From Gracilimonas sp034520725 (GTDB lineage: Bacteria > Bacteroidota > Rhodothermia > Balneolales > Balneolaceae), in NCBI GenBank assembly GCA_034520725.1, contig JAXHNH010000011.1:186001-250000 (forward strand): 64,000 nucleotides of DNA, read 5' to 3'. Of the stretch, positions 56,249 to 64,000 are shown in pieces. A model generated the notes under the pieces. It did not search any database. It saw nothing but the letters and a program-made list of their open reading frames with translations, and had not been told where the DNA came from. The position numbers and the translations under genes were made by a program. The stretch's first letter is position 1. Every line of letters starts with the position of its first letter.

Positions 56249-56755
56249 AACCACTGAGAGCACATAGGTGCACAGAGTGGTGAAATTATTAATTTATTAT
56301 TCTTTTAACGCCATTTTTCATCAACGATACGTTGAAGTTCAGAAGCAATCCAAGGGGGGAATTTCCGAGTTTTAAATAGCTCAGTACTTGGGCAAAATGA
56401 ATTTTGTTAAGACTTTCAACTGATTTTAGTTCAAGAACTAGTCTGTTTTCAACTAAAAGATCTATCCGGTAACCACAATCAAGTTCAACATCTTCAAATT
56501 TTATAGGGATCGGTTTTTCTTTTTCTACCGATAACCCTTCCTTTTTCAAAACATAAAGTAAACACTCTTGATATGCAGACTCCAACAAACCCGGCCCAAG
56601 TTCTTTGTGAACCCGAATGGCTGAACCAATCACTTTGTTGGTAATCTCATCCAAAAGTATCATTAGAATCTACTTTATCAATATCGATGGCCATAGAGGT
56701 AAACAGAGTTTGATGAAATTTGAACTTTCTGTGATCCTCCGTGCCCTCTGTGGTT
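56249..56755. mobile_element. GxxExxY cassette bounded by imperfect terminal inverted repeats
   Basis: The left end (56249-56277) and the reverse complement of the right end (56727-56755) agree at 22 of 29 positions, with pattern AACCACNGAGNGCAC then AGG and CACAGA. The unit fills the gap exactly: the right end begins 3 bases past the rsmB stop, and the left end is 15 bases from the preferred valS start. Its only gene is the GxxExxY ORF. Similar flanking text (ctctgtggtt) often accompanies GxxExxY genes in other genomes (from memory). No transposase is present, so any movement would need help from elsewhere. Confidence 0.6.
56289..56663 (-). CDS. GxxExxY protein (PD-(D/E)XK-like)
   Basis: A 124-residue protein. 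The name-giving motif is GPGLLESAYQECL (G..E..Y) near residue 23, followed by DCGYRIDLLVENRLVLELKSV. The spaced D and E-x-K residues there suit a PD-(D/E)XK nuclease core. The tail LGLLLNFNVSLMKNGVKRIIN is typical. Members are small, often multi-copy, and their biological role is unproven. It is the sole gene of the repeat-bounded cassette at 56249-56755. Confidence 0.88.
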   Translation of the reverse strand: MILLDEITNKVIGSAIRVHKELGPGLLESAYQECLLYVLKKEGLSVEKEKPIPIKFEDVELDCGYRIDLLVENRLVLELKSVESLNKIHFAQVLSYLKLGNSPLGLLLNFNVSLMKNGVKRIIN

Positions 56756-56758
56756 TAT

Positions 56759-58078
56759 CTATTTTACTCGCTTCAGCAGCACACCAAAGTGTCCGTCACA
56801 TCCATGTTTGTGAGGTAAAGTCTGGTATGAAAGTGTGTCTTCCGCCAATACTTCCTCTGGGAGATAGTCATCAAGTGGCTCCAGTTCAAAGTTGTCGTAC
56901 TTCTCAAGGAACTTGTTGATCTGCTCCATGTTTTCTTCAGGTTCCAAAGAACAGGTGCTGTACACTAGTCGACCACCGCGTTTCACCATGTTGGCTGCTT
57001 CTTCAAGTAGTTCTTCCTGAAGGGCTACAGCGTTTTTCAGGCCTTCTTCATCCCGTCTCCAGCGGAGGTCCGCACGTTTACTTAAAACACCTGTTCCGGT
57101 ACACGGGGCATCCAACAAAACAGCATCGGCTAATCCAAGGCTAACTTCACGAACATCACCGCCTCTGATCTTAATATTCTCTGCTCCATAATTGAGGGCA
57201 CTTTCAGCCAGCATTTGAAGCCGTTCTTTTGATATGTCAACTGAGGTGATATCACCCTCAGCTTGCATCAGGTCAGCCATCATAATGGACTTGGTTCCGG
57301 GAGCAGCACAAAGATCAAAAACTTTCTCACCCGGTTGCGGATCCAATATAGTAGGGGCAAAGCCGGCTGCAATATCCTGTACCAGGCAAACACCTTTTTT
57401 GAGCAATCCTTTTTCAATGAAAGGTTGAACCGAATCTACTTTATAATAATAGGGCAGCCAGTCACTCGGTTCAAAAGTTACATCCATTTTTTCCATGCGG
57501 AGCTCGAAATTCTCGGGCTTGGTTCTCAGGCTGTTTACACGCACATAATAATGTGGACGGGAATTATTGGCTTGCATGAGCTGAAATGCCTCGCGCTCAC
57601 CAAATCGTTTTCTCCATCGTGCAACCATCCACTCAGGGTGAGAAAAGGTTGTGGCTACTAATTTATTTCTGTCTTTAAAAGCCGGCTTAGGTAGTTTTTC
57701 CCGGTCTCTTTGCAGATTACGCATAATAGCATTTACGAGATCACCGGTTTTGGAACCGAGTTTCATCTTCGCGATTTCAACGGCTTCGTTGATGGCTGCA
57801 TAATCAGGCGTGCTGTCCATGAACAGCATATCGTAAATAGACAGTCTTAGAATGTTTTTAAGTCCCGGTTTCATTTCTTTGACCGAAACGCTTGAAAATT
57901 CATCAATCAAAAAATCCAGATAGCTTCTTTTTCTTAAGATATTCTGAACATATTCACGCACCTGTGCACGTTCACGGGTCTCAAGTTCATCCGCTTTAGA
58001 ATAATTCAGTCGACCGTTTTCGTCGAAATCAATGAGAATGTCTACACTTACTGAGCGTTCTGATAATTCAGTTTCCAA
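56759..58078 (-). CDS. rsmB: 16S rRNA m5C967 methyltransferase RsmB
   Basis: A 439-residue SAM-dependent methyltransferase. The N-terminal 130 residues are a NusB-like RNA-binding domain (LRLSIYDMLFMDSTPDYAAINEAVEIAK). The C-terminal catalytic domain has the SAM-binding FDLCAAPGTKS, VDISKERL, LLDAPCTGTG with the Cys that releases product, and YSTCSLEPEEN with the nucleophilic Cys. It methylates C967 of 16S rRNA. The stop is 3 bases before the GxxExxY cassette. The start at 58078 keeps the NusB domain near the N-terminus. Confidence 0.92.
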   Translation of the reverse strand: METELSERSVSVDILIDFDENGRLNYSKADELETRERAQVREYVQNILRKRSYLDFLIDEFSSVSVKEMKPGLKNILRLSIYDMLFMDSTPDYAAINEAVEIAKMKLGSKTGDLVNAIMRNLQRDREKLPKPAFKDRNKLVATTFSHPEWMVARWRKRFGEREAFQLMQANNSRPHYYVRVNSLRTKPENFELRMEKMDVTFEPSDWLPYYYKVDSVQPFIEKGLLKKGVCLVQDIAAGFAPTILDPQPGEKVFDLCAAPGTKSIMMADLMQAEGDITSVDISKERLQMLAESALNYGAENIKIRGGDVREVSLGLADAVLLDAPCTGTGVLSKRADLRWRRDEEGLKNAVALQEELLEEAANMVKRGGRLVYSTCSLEPEENMEQINKFLEKYDNFELEPLDDYLPEEVLAEDTLSYQTLPHKHGCDGHFGVLLKRVK

Positions 58079-58766
58079 AGGAGTCAGATTTTTAAATTTG
58101 TGGTTGCCTGCTATAAAAAAAGGTGATTGAATTCACCTTCTGCACCTAGTTCGATTCTTTCAGTGAAACCAATAATCTTATGTGGCTTCAATAGCTTCGA
58201 AAGATAAAATTTTAACGCGGGACTTGCTAATATAAGTATGGGTTTTGAAGTTTTTATCAGTAGTGTCCGGTAAAAGATATGATTCTGCTAGAGAATTTTT
58301 AGATAAATGTGTAATTAACAACTATTCGTTAATTACTGATTTTAAAAATTGAAGAATTAAAAAACCAGATGCTTAAGTACTTGCTCGAATTGTTATGGGT
58401 TACCGGTCGCAACGGTACATGGTCTACAGGTGAGGAAATAATCCAACCTGACGGCAAGGGGCCAAACATTTACCGATTAGAGAACCCGTTGATTTGGCTC
58501 TTAAAGAAGTTGTTCGTGCTAGTCAGTTCAATGAAGCCTGAACCTGACAGAATGGGAGCTATTCATGTGTAATCCCTCAGAATAAGGTTGGCCGAGATGC
58601 TTACTGAACTTCTCAAAAACTATAGTGAATGTCAATTTTGGAGAATTCATTGCATCTCACCTAATTAATAATGGTATATTATTAAGCCTTAATTAAAGTA
58701 TAAACGCTTGTCAAAAGATTAACATTTAAGCGCTTATGGATCTGCATTTTATTAAAAAAGATCAAG
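58079..58766. other. 688-base interval with a leftward terminator and no firm gene
   Basis: Upstream of rsmB is a clean terminator (58114-58139). A 59-codon open frame without ATG (58307-58118, minus) ends on it. A 67-codon plus frame at 58369-58572 (LLELLWVTGRNGTWSTGEE) shows no family I know; sequence in the same frame stays open for 31 codons after one stop, so a decayed gene is possible. The histidine kinase starts at 58767. Confidence 0.4.
58114..58139 (-). terminator. Intrinsic terminator just upstream of rsmB
   Basis: AAGGTGA (58120-58126) and TCACCTT (58133-58139) are exact reverse complements with a 6-base loop, and the minus strand continues into seven T. It reads toward rsmB and sits 36 bases before its start codon, where it could be an attenuator or the end of a short upstream transcript. 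Confidence 0.75.
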
Positions 58767-60662
58767 ATGGATACTTCAAAAAATGATATTTGGAACAGTG
58801 ATTTCAATTTTCACAATCTCAATGTAGAGGAGACTAATCGACAGTTAAAGCCCATTTTAAAATTGGCAACTGAGATTTGTGGTGTTCCATTTTCAGCAGT
58901 TATTCTCAAAGATAAGAATGAACAGAAAACGCTGGCTAAGTATGGGGAATGGGGTAATGAGGAGATTTCAAAAATTCAAAGCATATGCGGAAAGTTAGGA
59001 TCGGAACATGAAGTCCAGGTCATAAATAACATCCGGGAACATCCGGATTTGAAACGAATTTTCCGTATAACGATTTAGATTCAGTCATCTTTTATGCCGG
59101 TGCTCCACTGATAAGTGAATCGGGCAACAGGCTGGGCACGTTGTGCATGTTCGATTCCGAACAACGAGATTTAACCGAATCAGAAAAAGAATGTTTAAAG
59201 ATCCTGGCTGATGAAATAATTCTTAAGCTGCTCTATTTTAATCAAGAAGAGGCAGAAAGTGTTTCAAAACTCAAGAACAAATTTCAAAAAGTATTGGATG
59301 TAGCTACGGATTTGGTATACGAACTGGAGTGGGAATCAGGAAACCTGGCCTGGGGCGATGAGCTGACGGATATTCTTGGTTATCCGAATGAAGAGCGGTT
59401 TGTGGACTACGACTGGTGGCTTGACAAGATCCACCCGGATGACCTTGAAAGAGTATTACATGATGTATCAATGACGGTGGAGGGTGAGAATAGAAAAGTT
59501 TAAGCTGGTGTACCGGATAAGGACGTTCGACGGATCTTATAAGTATGTAATAAACCATAAATACATAGACCGCAAAGAAGATGGCACTCCGGATAAAATT
59601 ATCGGGGCGATTGTGGATATGAGTGATTTAAAAGAGGCGGAAGACCTGGCTTATGGGCATCAGAAACTGCTGGAAGAGCTCGCGGATCACACATCCACAG
59701 CGATTTGGATAAGAGATCGTGAAGGAAAACATTTGTTCACGAATCAGAATTACATAGATCTTTTTGATTTGGATAAACAGAAGGTTGCCGGGAAAACAAA
59801 TTATGATCTGTTTGATAAAGATACAGCCCGAAAATTTAATAAAAATGATCAGAAAGTACTGAATTCAGGTAAGTCTTATGTGTTTGAAGAAAGCATTGAG
59901 ACAAAAATGGGGGAAAGGTTTTACAAGACCAACATGTTTCCGATCAGTGGTGGCAAAGTAGCAGGGATTTCAATAGATATAACGGATGATATAGAGAAGC
60001 AGAAGAAGCTGAAAAACTTGGTGCAAGAAAAAGAAACGCTGTTGATGGAGATTCACCACAGGGTGAAAAACAACTTGGCAATTGTATCGGGGATGCTGCA
60101 GCTGCAGTCGTTTAAGGAGAGAGATCAACGGATTCAGAATAAACTGCTCACCAGTGTGAGCCGGATTAAGACGATAGCAAACATTCATGAACTTCTCTAC
60201 CAGTCGTCAAGTTTTACCAATGTGAAGCTGAAAGAAAACATCAGGAAGCTCATTGCCGGCATAACCTCGTACTATGAGACATCTGCCGATTTAGATGTAA
60301 ATTTTAATCTCGAATCAATTGTCCTCAATATAAATCAGGCCATCCCATTCTCTTTAATCATAAACGAAGTTGTAACGAATATACTAAAACACGCATTTGA
60401 TGAGGGGGAATCCGGAACACTTTCCTTGTCTTTATTCGAAGAAGCAGGCAACATAACGTTAATTATTGAGGATGACGGAAAAGGATTGCCTGATGACTTT
60501 GATCCTAATGGAACAGAAGAAACTCTTGGTCTGGAACTAATTAAGACATTGGCCAGCCAGTTGAATGCAGATTATACCTATAAATCTCTTGAGCAGGGAA
60601 CTCAGTTTACCATTACATTTAAGAGAGAAGAGAAAAAGGGTGCGGGGAATGCATTTTTATAG
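58767..60662 (+). CDS. GAF/PAS sensor histidine kinase (HisKA_2 type), frameshifted twice
   Basis: Three frames (58767-59078, 59141-59503, 59484-60662) make one soluble kinase of about 631 residues. A GAF domain (AGAPLISESGNRLGTLCMFD) leads, then a PAS domain (LAWGDELTDILGYPNEERF), a second PAS (AIWIRDREGKHLFTNQNYI), a HisKA_2 helix with the phosphorylated His (MEIHHRVKNNLAIVSGM) and a HATPase (NEVVTNILKHAF, EDDGKGLPDDF). One missing base in the A2T4 run at 59057-59062 restores KRIFPYNDLDSVIFYAG; dropping the g at 59498 restores ENRKFKLVYRIRTF. No transmembrane helix or response regulator is visible. Confidence 0.85.
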
Positions 60663-61370
60663 AGAGTCTAAGCTGAACACTGTCTAAATCAATCCTGGAG
60701 GTAGCTCACCACCAAACCACCCGATCAGCTAACGCTTTTTGGTTAACAGAGAGGTTCTATTTGCCATAGGGTAGCAAAACAAACTATAATAGCTGTTAGC
60801 ATAGACCGAAGGGCCTTGTTAAATTTTAACCGGTCAACTATGGTTTTTTATAAGTATCTGAAGTTTGTGTCACCTCACGGTCTGACCGTTTGCTTGTATT
60901 AACCACCCAGGCCTAATCCATCGATGAGTCCGCACATCGGTGAGATCGAGTTCGTGGTAGTATTTCCATCACCCGGCTCTTCTGAAATCAGAGTTCCCAA
61001 TTCAAATTCAAGTGAGACGAATTATGCAGTATTGCAGCATATGATCCATCATTTCGTTTCCCCTAAACCCGGGTAACAAAGAATTACCGAAGAGAAAGGG
61101 GGTGATGAATGGGTTTGAATCGACCTCTTATATTTAATCCGGCTGCCGATTATCGGCCATCTGATATATTGTTTAGATCAACCACCCAAGACTTGATCTA
61201 TTCATCCGTGAGCATTCCTTAAGATAGTGCAGAGGTACGATATCATTTATTTATACATAATTTTCGTTGCCTCTCTATATGTATCTCCCTATCTTTACCA
61301 GCCTTTGGAGTTGTGCATAGATTTGCAGCCAAATCAATAAAGCTAAACAAACAAAATCGCGATTTACCAC
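60663..61370. repeat. 708-base gene-free stretch with degenerate repeats upstream of atpD
   Basis: No coding frame is evident. CGGTCTGACCG (60878-60888) is a short palindrome inside text resembling the repeat at 4387. Two stretches beginning AACCACCCA (60901 and 61180) are similar over about 25 bases. TAGATTTG at 61318-61325 fits the Bacteroidota -7 consensus TAnnTTTG, but without a clear -33 partner. The atpD promoter must lie in the right-hand part. Confidence 0.45.
61318..61325 (+). promoter_or_regulatory. Possible -7 promoter element for atpD
   Basis: TAGATTTG matches TAnnTTTG, the -7 element used by Bacteroidota sigma factor; it is 46 bases before the atpD ATG. No TTG lies at the usual distance upstream, so this is a weak call. 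Confidence 0.3.
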
Positions 61371-62870
61371 ATGAATAAAGGAACGATAGCCCAGGTAATT
61401 GGACCTGTAGTTGATGTTGATTTTTTAGAAAGTAAAACACCACCTGTTCTCAACGCGCTTGAGATCGAAATGACAGACGGATCCACATTAACCTTAGAAG
61501 TTGCGCAACACCTTGGTGAAAATCGTGTGCGTACTATTGCGATGGATTCTACCGATGGCCTGGTAAGAGGCATGGAAGTGATCAACACCGGCAAGGCGAT
61601 CTCAATGCCGATTGGTGAAGATATTCGTGGTCGCTTGTTCAATGTAGTAGGTGAATCAATTGATGGTATTGATGCTCCGGAAGGAAAGGATTCTTATCCA
61701 ATTCACCGTGATGCACCTGCCTTTGATGAGCTTGCTACTTCATCTGAAATGCTTGAAACTGGCATTAAAGTTGTTGACCTGCTTTGCCCGTATGCTAAAG
61801 GTGGTAAGATCGGATTGTTTGGTGGTGCCGGTGTAGGTAAAACCGTATTGATACAGGAGCTTATTAATAACATTGCGAAGCAGCACGGTGGTTTATCCGT
61901 ATTTGCCGGTGTTGGTGAGCGAACACGTGAAGGAAATGACCTTCTGCGCGAATTCATTGAGTCCGGAATTATTAACTACGGTGATGAATTCAAAAAATCT
62001 ATGGAAGAAGGAGAATGGGACCTCTCCAAAGTAGATAAAGCGAAATTAAAAGAATCTCAGGCTACACTGGTATTCGGTCAGATGAATGAGCCTCCGGGAG
62101 CACGTGCTCGCGTAGCCCTTTCAGGTTTGACCGTAGCTGAGTACTTCCGTGACGAAGTATCCCGTGATATCCTGCTCTTTATTGATAATATTTTCCGATT
62201 TACACAGGCCGGTTCTGAGGTGTCTGCACTTCTGGGTCGTATGCCTTCTGCTGTAGGTTATCAGCCAACATTGGCTTCTGAAATGGGTGACCTTCAGGAA
62301 CGTATTACTTCTACTAAAGATGGATCTATTACATCGGTTCAGGCCGTATATGTACCGGCTGATGACTTGACTGATCCGGCTCCGGCAACAACCTTTACTC
62401 ACTTGGATGCCACTACCGTTCTTTCCCGTGCATTGACACAGATCGGTATTTATCCAGCGGTTGATCCTTTGGATTCAACATCAACCATATTGGATCCTAA
62501 AGTAGTAGGACAGGAACATTACGATACTGCAAACAAAGTAACACGTCTACTGCAAAACTATAAAGATCTTCAGGATATCATTGCCATTCTTGGTATGGAT
62601 GAGCTTTCTGATGAAGATAAACTGGTGGTTAGCCGCGCACGTCGCGTTCAACGCTTCCTTTCACAGAATTTCCACGTAGCCGAACAGTTTACAGGACAAC
62701 CGGGTGTGTATGTGAAAGTTGAAGACACTATCAAAGGATTCAAGATGATCCTTGATGGCGAACTTGATCACCTACCTGAAAATGCCTTCTATATGGTTGG
62801 TGATATTCAGGAAGCCATTGAAAAAGGTGAGAAACTGCTTGCTGAATCCGAGCAGGAAGAAGCAGCGTAA
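61371..62870 (+). CDS. atpD: ATP synthase F1 subunit beta
   Basis: A 499-residue catalytic subunit of the F1 motor. N-terminal barrel (IAQVIGPVVDVDF), Walker A GLFGGAGVGKTVLIQE, the catalytic Glu in AGVGERTREGNDL, Walker B ILLFIDNIF and the signature PALASTTHLDATT-like PAPATTFTHLDATTVLSR are present. Length and motifs are standard, and the frame is clean. Only atpC follows (20 bases); the other ATP synthase genes are elsewhere, as in Bacteroidota relatives. Confidence 0.97.
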   Translation: MNKGTIAQVIGPVVDVDFLESKTPPVLNALEIEMTDGSTLTLEVAQHLGENRVRTIAMDSTDGLVRGMEVINTGKAISMPIGEDIRGRLFNVVGESIDGIDAPEGKDSYPIHRDAPAFDELATSSEMLETGIKVVDLLCPYAKGGKIGLFGGAGVGKTVLIQELINNIAKQHGGLSVFAGVGERTREGNDLLREFIESGIINYGDEFKKSMEEGEWDLSKVDKAKLKESQATLVFGQMNEPPGARARVALSGLTVAEYFRDEVSRDILLFIDNIFRFTQAGSEVSALLGRMPSAVGYQPTLASEMGDLQERITSTKDGSITSVQAVYVPADDLTDPAPATTFTHLDATTVLSRALTQIGIYPAVDPLDSTSTILDPKVVGQEHYDTANKVTRLLQNYKDLQDIIAILGMDELSDEDKLVVSRARRVQRFLSQNFHVAEQFTGQPGVYVKVEDTIKGFKMILDGELDHLPENAFYMVGDIQEAIEKGEKLLAESEQEEAA

Positions 62871-62890
62871 ATCATTTAGAACAGCTGATC

Positions 62891-63148
62891 ATGAATACTT
62901 TCAACGCACAGATATTGACACCTAATGGTTCTCTTTTTGAAGGAGAGGTAAGCGGGGTAAAACTTCCTGGTTCTGAAGGGAGTTTTGAAGTTAAAGTAAA
63001 TCACGCTCCGATCGTATCAACACTGGATGAGGGAACTGTTCTAGTTCGTAAAACAGGTGGTGATGTGACCTATATAATCTCAGGTGGATTTGTTGAAGTG
63101 AATAACAACAAACTAACACTTCTGGCAGAATCAGTGAGCGAATCTTAA
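62891..63148 (+). CDS. atpC: ATP synthase F1 subunit epsilon (short form)
   Basis: An 85-residue protein consisting of the N-terminal beta-sandwich of epsilon (AQILTPNGSLFEGEVSGVKLPGSEGSF-type text, NHAPIVSTLDEGTV, GGFVEVNNNKLTLLAE). The C-terminal helical hairpin, which inhibits ATP hydrolysis in E. coli epsilon (about 139 residues), is missing. Short epsilons are usual in Bacteroidota-like groups. It follows atpD and ends in a terminator. Confidence 0.92.
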   Translation: MNTFNAQILTPNGSLFEGEVSGVKLPGSEGSFEVKVNHAPIVSTLDEGTVLVRKTGGDVTYIISGGFVEVNNNKLTLLAESVSES

Positions 63149-63171
63149 GCTGTTATCAGGTAAATGAATTG

Positions 63172-63206
63172 AAAAGCCGGTATCCATTTGGGTATCGGCT
63201 TTTTTT
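63172..63206 (+). terminator. Intrinsic terminator after atpC
   Basis: AAAAGCCGGTATCC pairs with GGGTATCGGCTTTT, with two wobble pairs, around ATTT; the hairpin runs into seven T. It closes the atpD-atpC transcript. Confidence 0.88.
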
Positions 63207-63260
63207 GTATCTGATATCTAAGTATTAGTATTATACAGTCCTGAATAATATTTATGAACA

Positions 63261-64000
63261 ATGATCAGAACAGTCTTTACAGCTATAGTAGTTCTTATAA
63301 GCCTTATATCAGCCAATGCTCAGCAACGACCTGACACCTCTTTTATAGCGATTTTCACGGATCCCCTGTTTGAAAATGATGCGGGCCAAACGGTTTGCAT
63401 TGATGCGGCTCACAATAATTTTCATACAGCCGAAACCGGTTTTGCACCATTCGCTAAAGCTCTTATCCTGGATGGTTTTAAGGTAAGCTCCATCAACCAA
63501 AAACCTGATTCAGATACTGAATCATTAATAGACTGCAAAATACTTGTGATCGTCAATCCTCTTCATGAAAGTAACATCAACAACTGGCAGCTACCAAATC
63601 CCTCTGCATTTTCAAATCAGGAGATTAGCACAATTAGAAATTGGGTTGAGACAGGCGGAAGGTTATTCCTGATAGCTGATCATATGCCTTTTGCGGGTGC
63701 TGCCGCAGAACTTGGCAGATCTTTTGGATTTGAATTCAACAATGGCTTCGCTTCTTTGGAAAAGGAACAGAATGAACCGGATGTATTTAATTCAGTTAAC
63801 GGAAGATTGGTCGCAGAAAATCTACCTGATAAAAGCATATACAGTGTTACGACTTTTACCGGATCTGCCTTTCAAATTCCTTCGAGGGCAAATCCTATTC
63901 TGTTATTCAAAAGTGGTGATTTTAGCCTTGAGCCGGAGGTCGCCTGGCAATTTAATGATGACACAAAGACCACGGATATTACCGGTTATAGTCAGGGGGC
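63261..64000 (+). CDS. Exported DUF4350-like protein (3' partial)
   Basis: The frame from the ATG at 63261 stays open to the right edge, giving 246 codons and no stop. It starts with a signal peptide (cleavage near SANAQ). The text ILVIVNPLHE, then EISTIRNWVETGGRLFLIAD with HMPFAGAA, recalls the class I glutamine-amidotransferase-like fold found in DUF4350 proteins. An ATG 7 bases upstream is out of frame. It is 55 bases past the atpC terminator, a separate transcript. Function unknown. Confidence 0.7.
   Translation, partial: MIRTVFTAIVVLISLISANAQQRPDTSFIAIFTDPLFENDAGQTVCIDAAHNNFHTAETGFAPFAKALILDGFKVSSINQKPDSDTESLIDCKILVIVNPLHESNINNWQLPNPSAFSNQEISTIRNWVETGGRLFLIADHMPFAGAAAELGRSFGFEFNNGFASLEKEQNEPDVFNSVNGRLVAENLPDKSIYSVTTFTGSAFQIPSRANPILLFKSGDFSLEPEVAWQFNDDTKTTDITGYSQG

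Noticed and set aside
56234..56263. N-terminal extension of ValS to GTG 56263
   Set aside because: These codons overlap the inverted repeat of the adjoining cassette and are not ValS-like; TTG 56233 fits the family.
58369..58572. 67-codon plus-strand frame before the histidine kinase
   Set aside because: No family resemblance and no clear ribosome binding site; kept only as a possible decayed gene in the interval note.

Overview
The window looks like chromosome from a member of the Balneolota/Rhodothermota group (Balneola- or Gracilimonas-like), close to Bacteroidota. The clues are a type IX secretion C-terminal sorting tail with the YPNPFNPTT motif, bacillithiol-type BshB1, an atpD-atpC pair standing apart from the other ATP synthase genes, TonB-dependent and DUF5723-type outer membrane proteins, a moderate-to-low GC content and weak ribosome binding sites. 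The assignment is an inference; no rRNA gene is present to test it. I see no tRNA, rRNA, CRISPR array, prophage or transposase.

Layout. 0-8 kb: an alpha-glucan utilisation operon with a secreted T9SS-tailed amylase (cut by the left edge), three GH13 lipoproteins and an SLC45-type sugar transporter. 7.9-12.2 kb: a thioredoxin-fold protein without its CxxC, folate genes (pabC-like, folC) and rho. 12.8-18 kb (minus): TonB receptor, metallo-beta-lactamase-fold hydrolase, SppA. 18-24 kb: a phytoene-desaturase-like flavoprotein and alanine racemase (plus), then an FKBP lipoprotein and the rpiB-glyA-tatC operon (minus). 24-32 kb: a large AsmA-like protein, an inositol monophosphatase family enzyme, a GNAT/ATP-grasp fusion, a membrane protein and bshB1. 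32-39.3 kb: a MacAB-TolC-like export system with two separate permeases, adaptor, ATPase and TolC, with a YqjD/YqjE/YqjK-like trio inside it. 39-49 kb: rsgA, a LamG lipoprotein, an SQR-like flavoprotein, a PPi-type phosphofructokinase and lon. 49-58 kb (minus): a damaged DUF5723-type gene, a UvrD/PcrA helicase, valS, a GxxExxY cassette and rsmB. 58.7-64 kb (plus): a GAF/PAS histidine kinase, atpD, atpC and a gene cut by the right edge.

Two structural points stand out. First, bases 43631-43990 are a decayed fusion of the lon 3' end with the rsgA 5' end. This is the junction expected from an ancient tandem duplication of the segment that now lies between those two genes. Second, a roughly 507 bp cassette with imperfect 29 bp terminal inverted repeats, carrying only a GxxExxY gene, fills the gap between rsmB and valS.

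Sequence quality matters here. lon, valS, the histidine kinase and two amylases are all split by small indels. Three of these look like one-base losses in homopolymers, and valS should be essential, so many are probably sequencing errors. The DUF5723 gene has too many shifts in a short stretch for that explanation to be safe.
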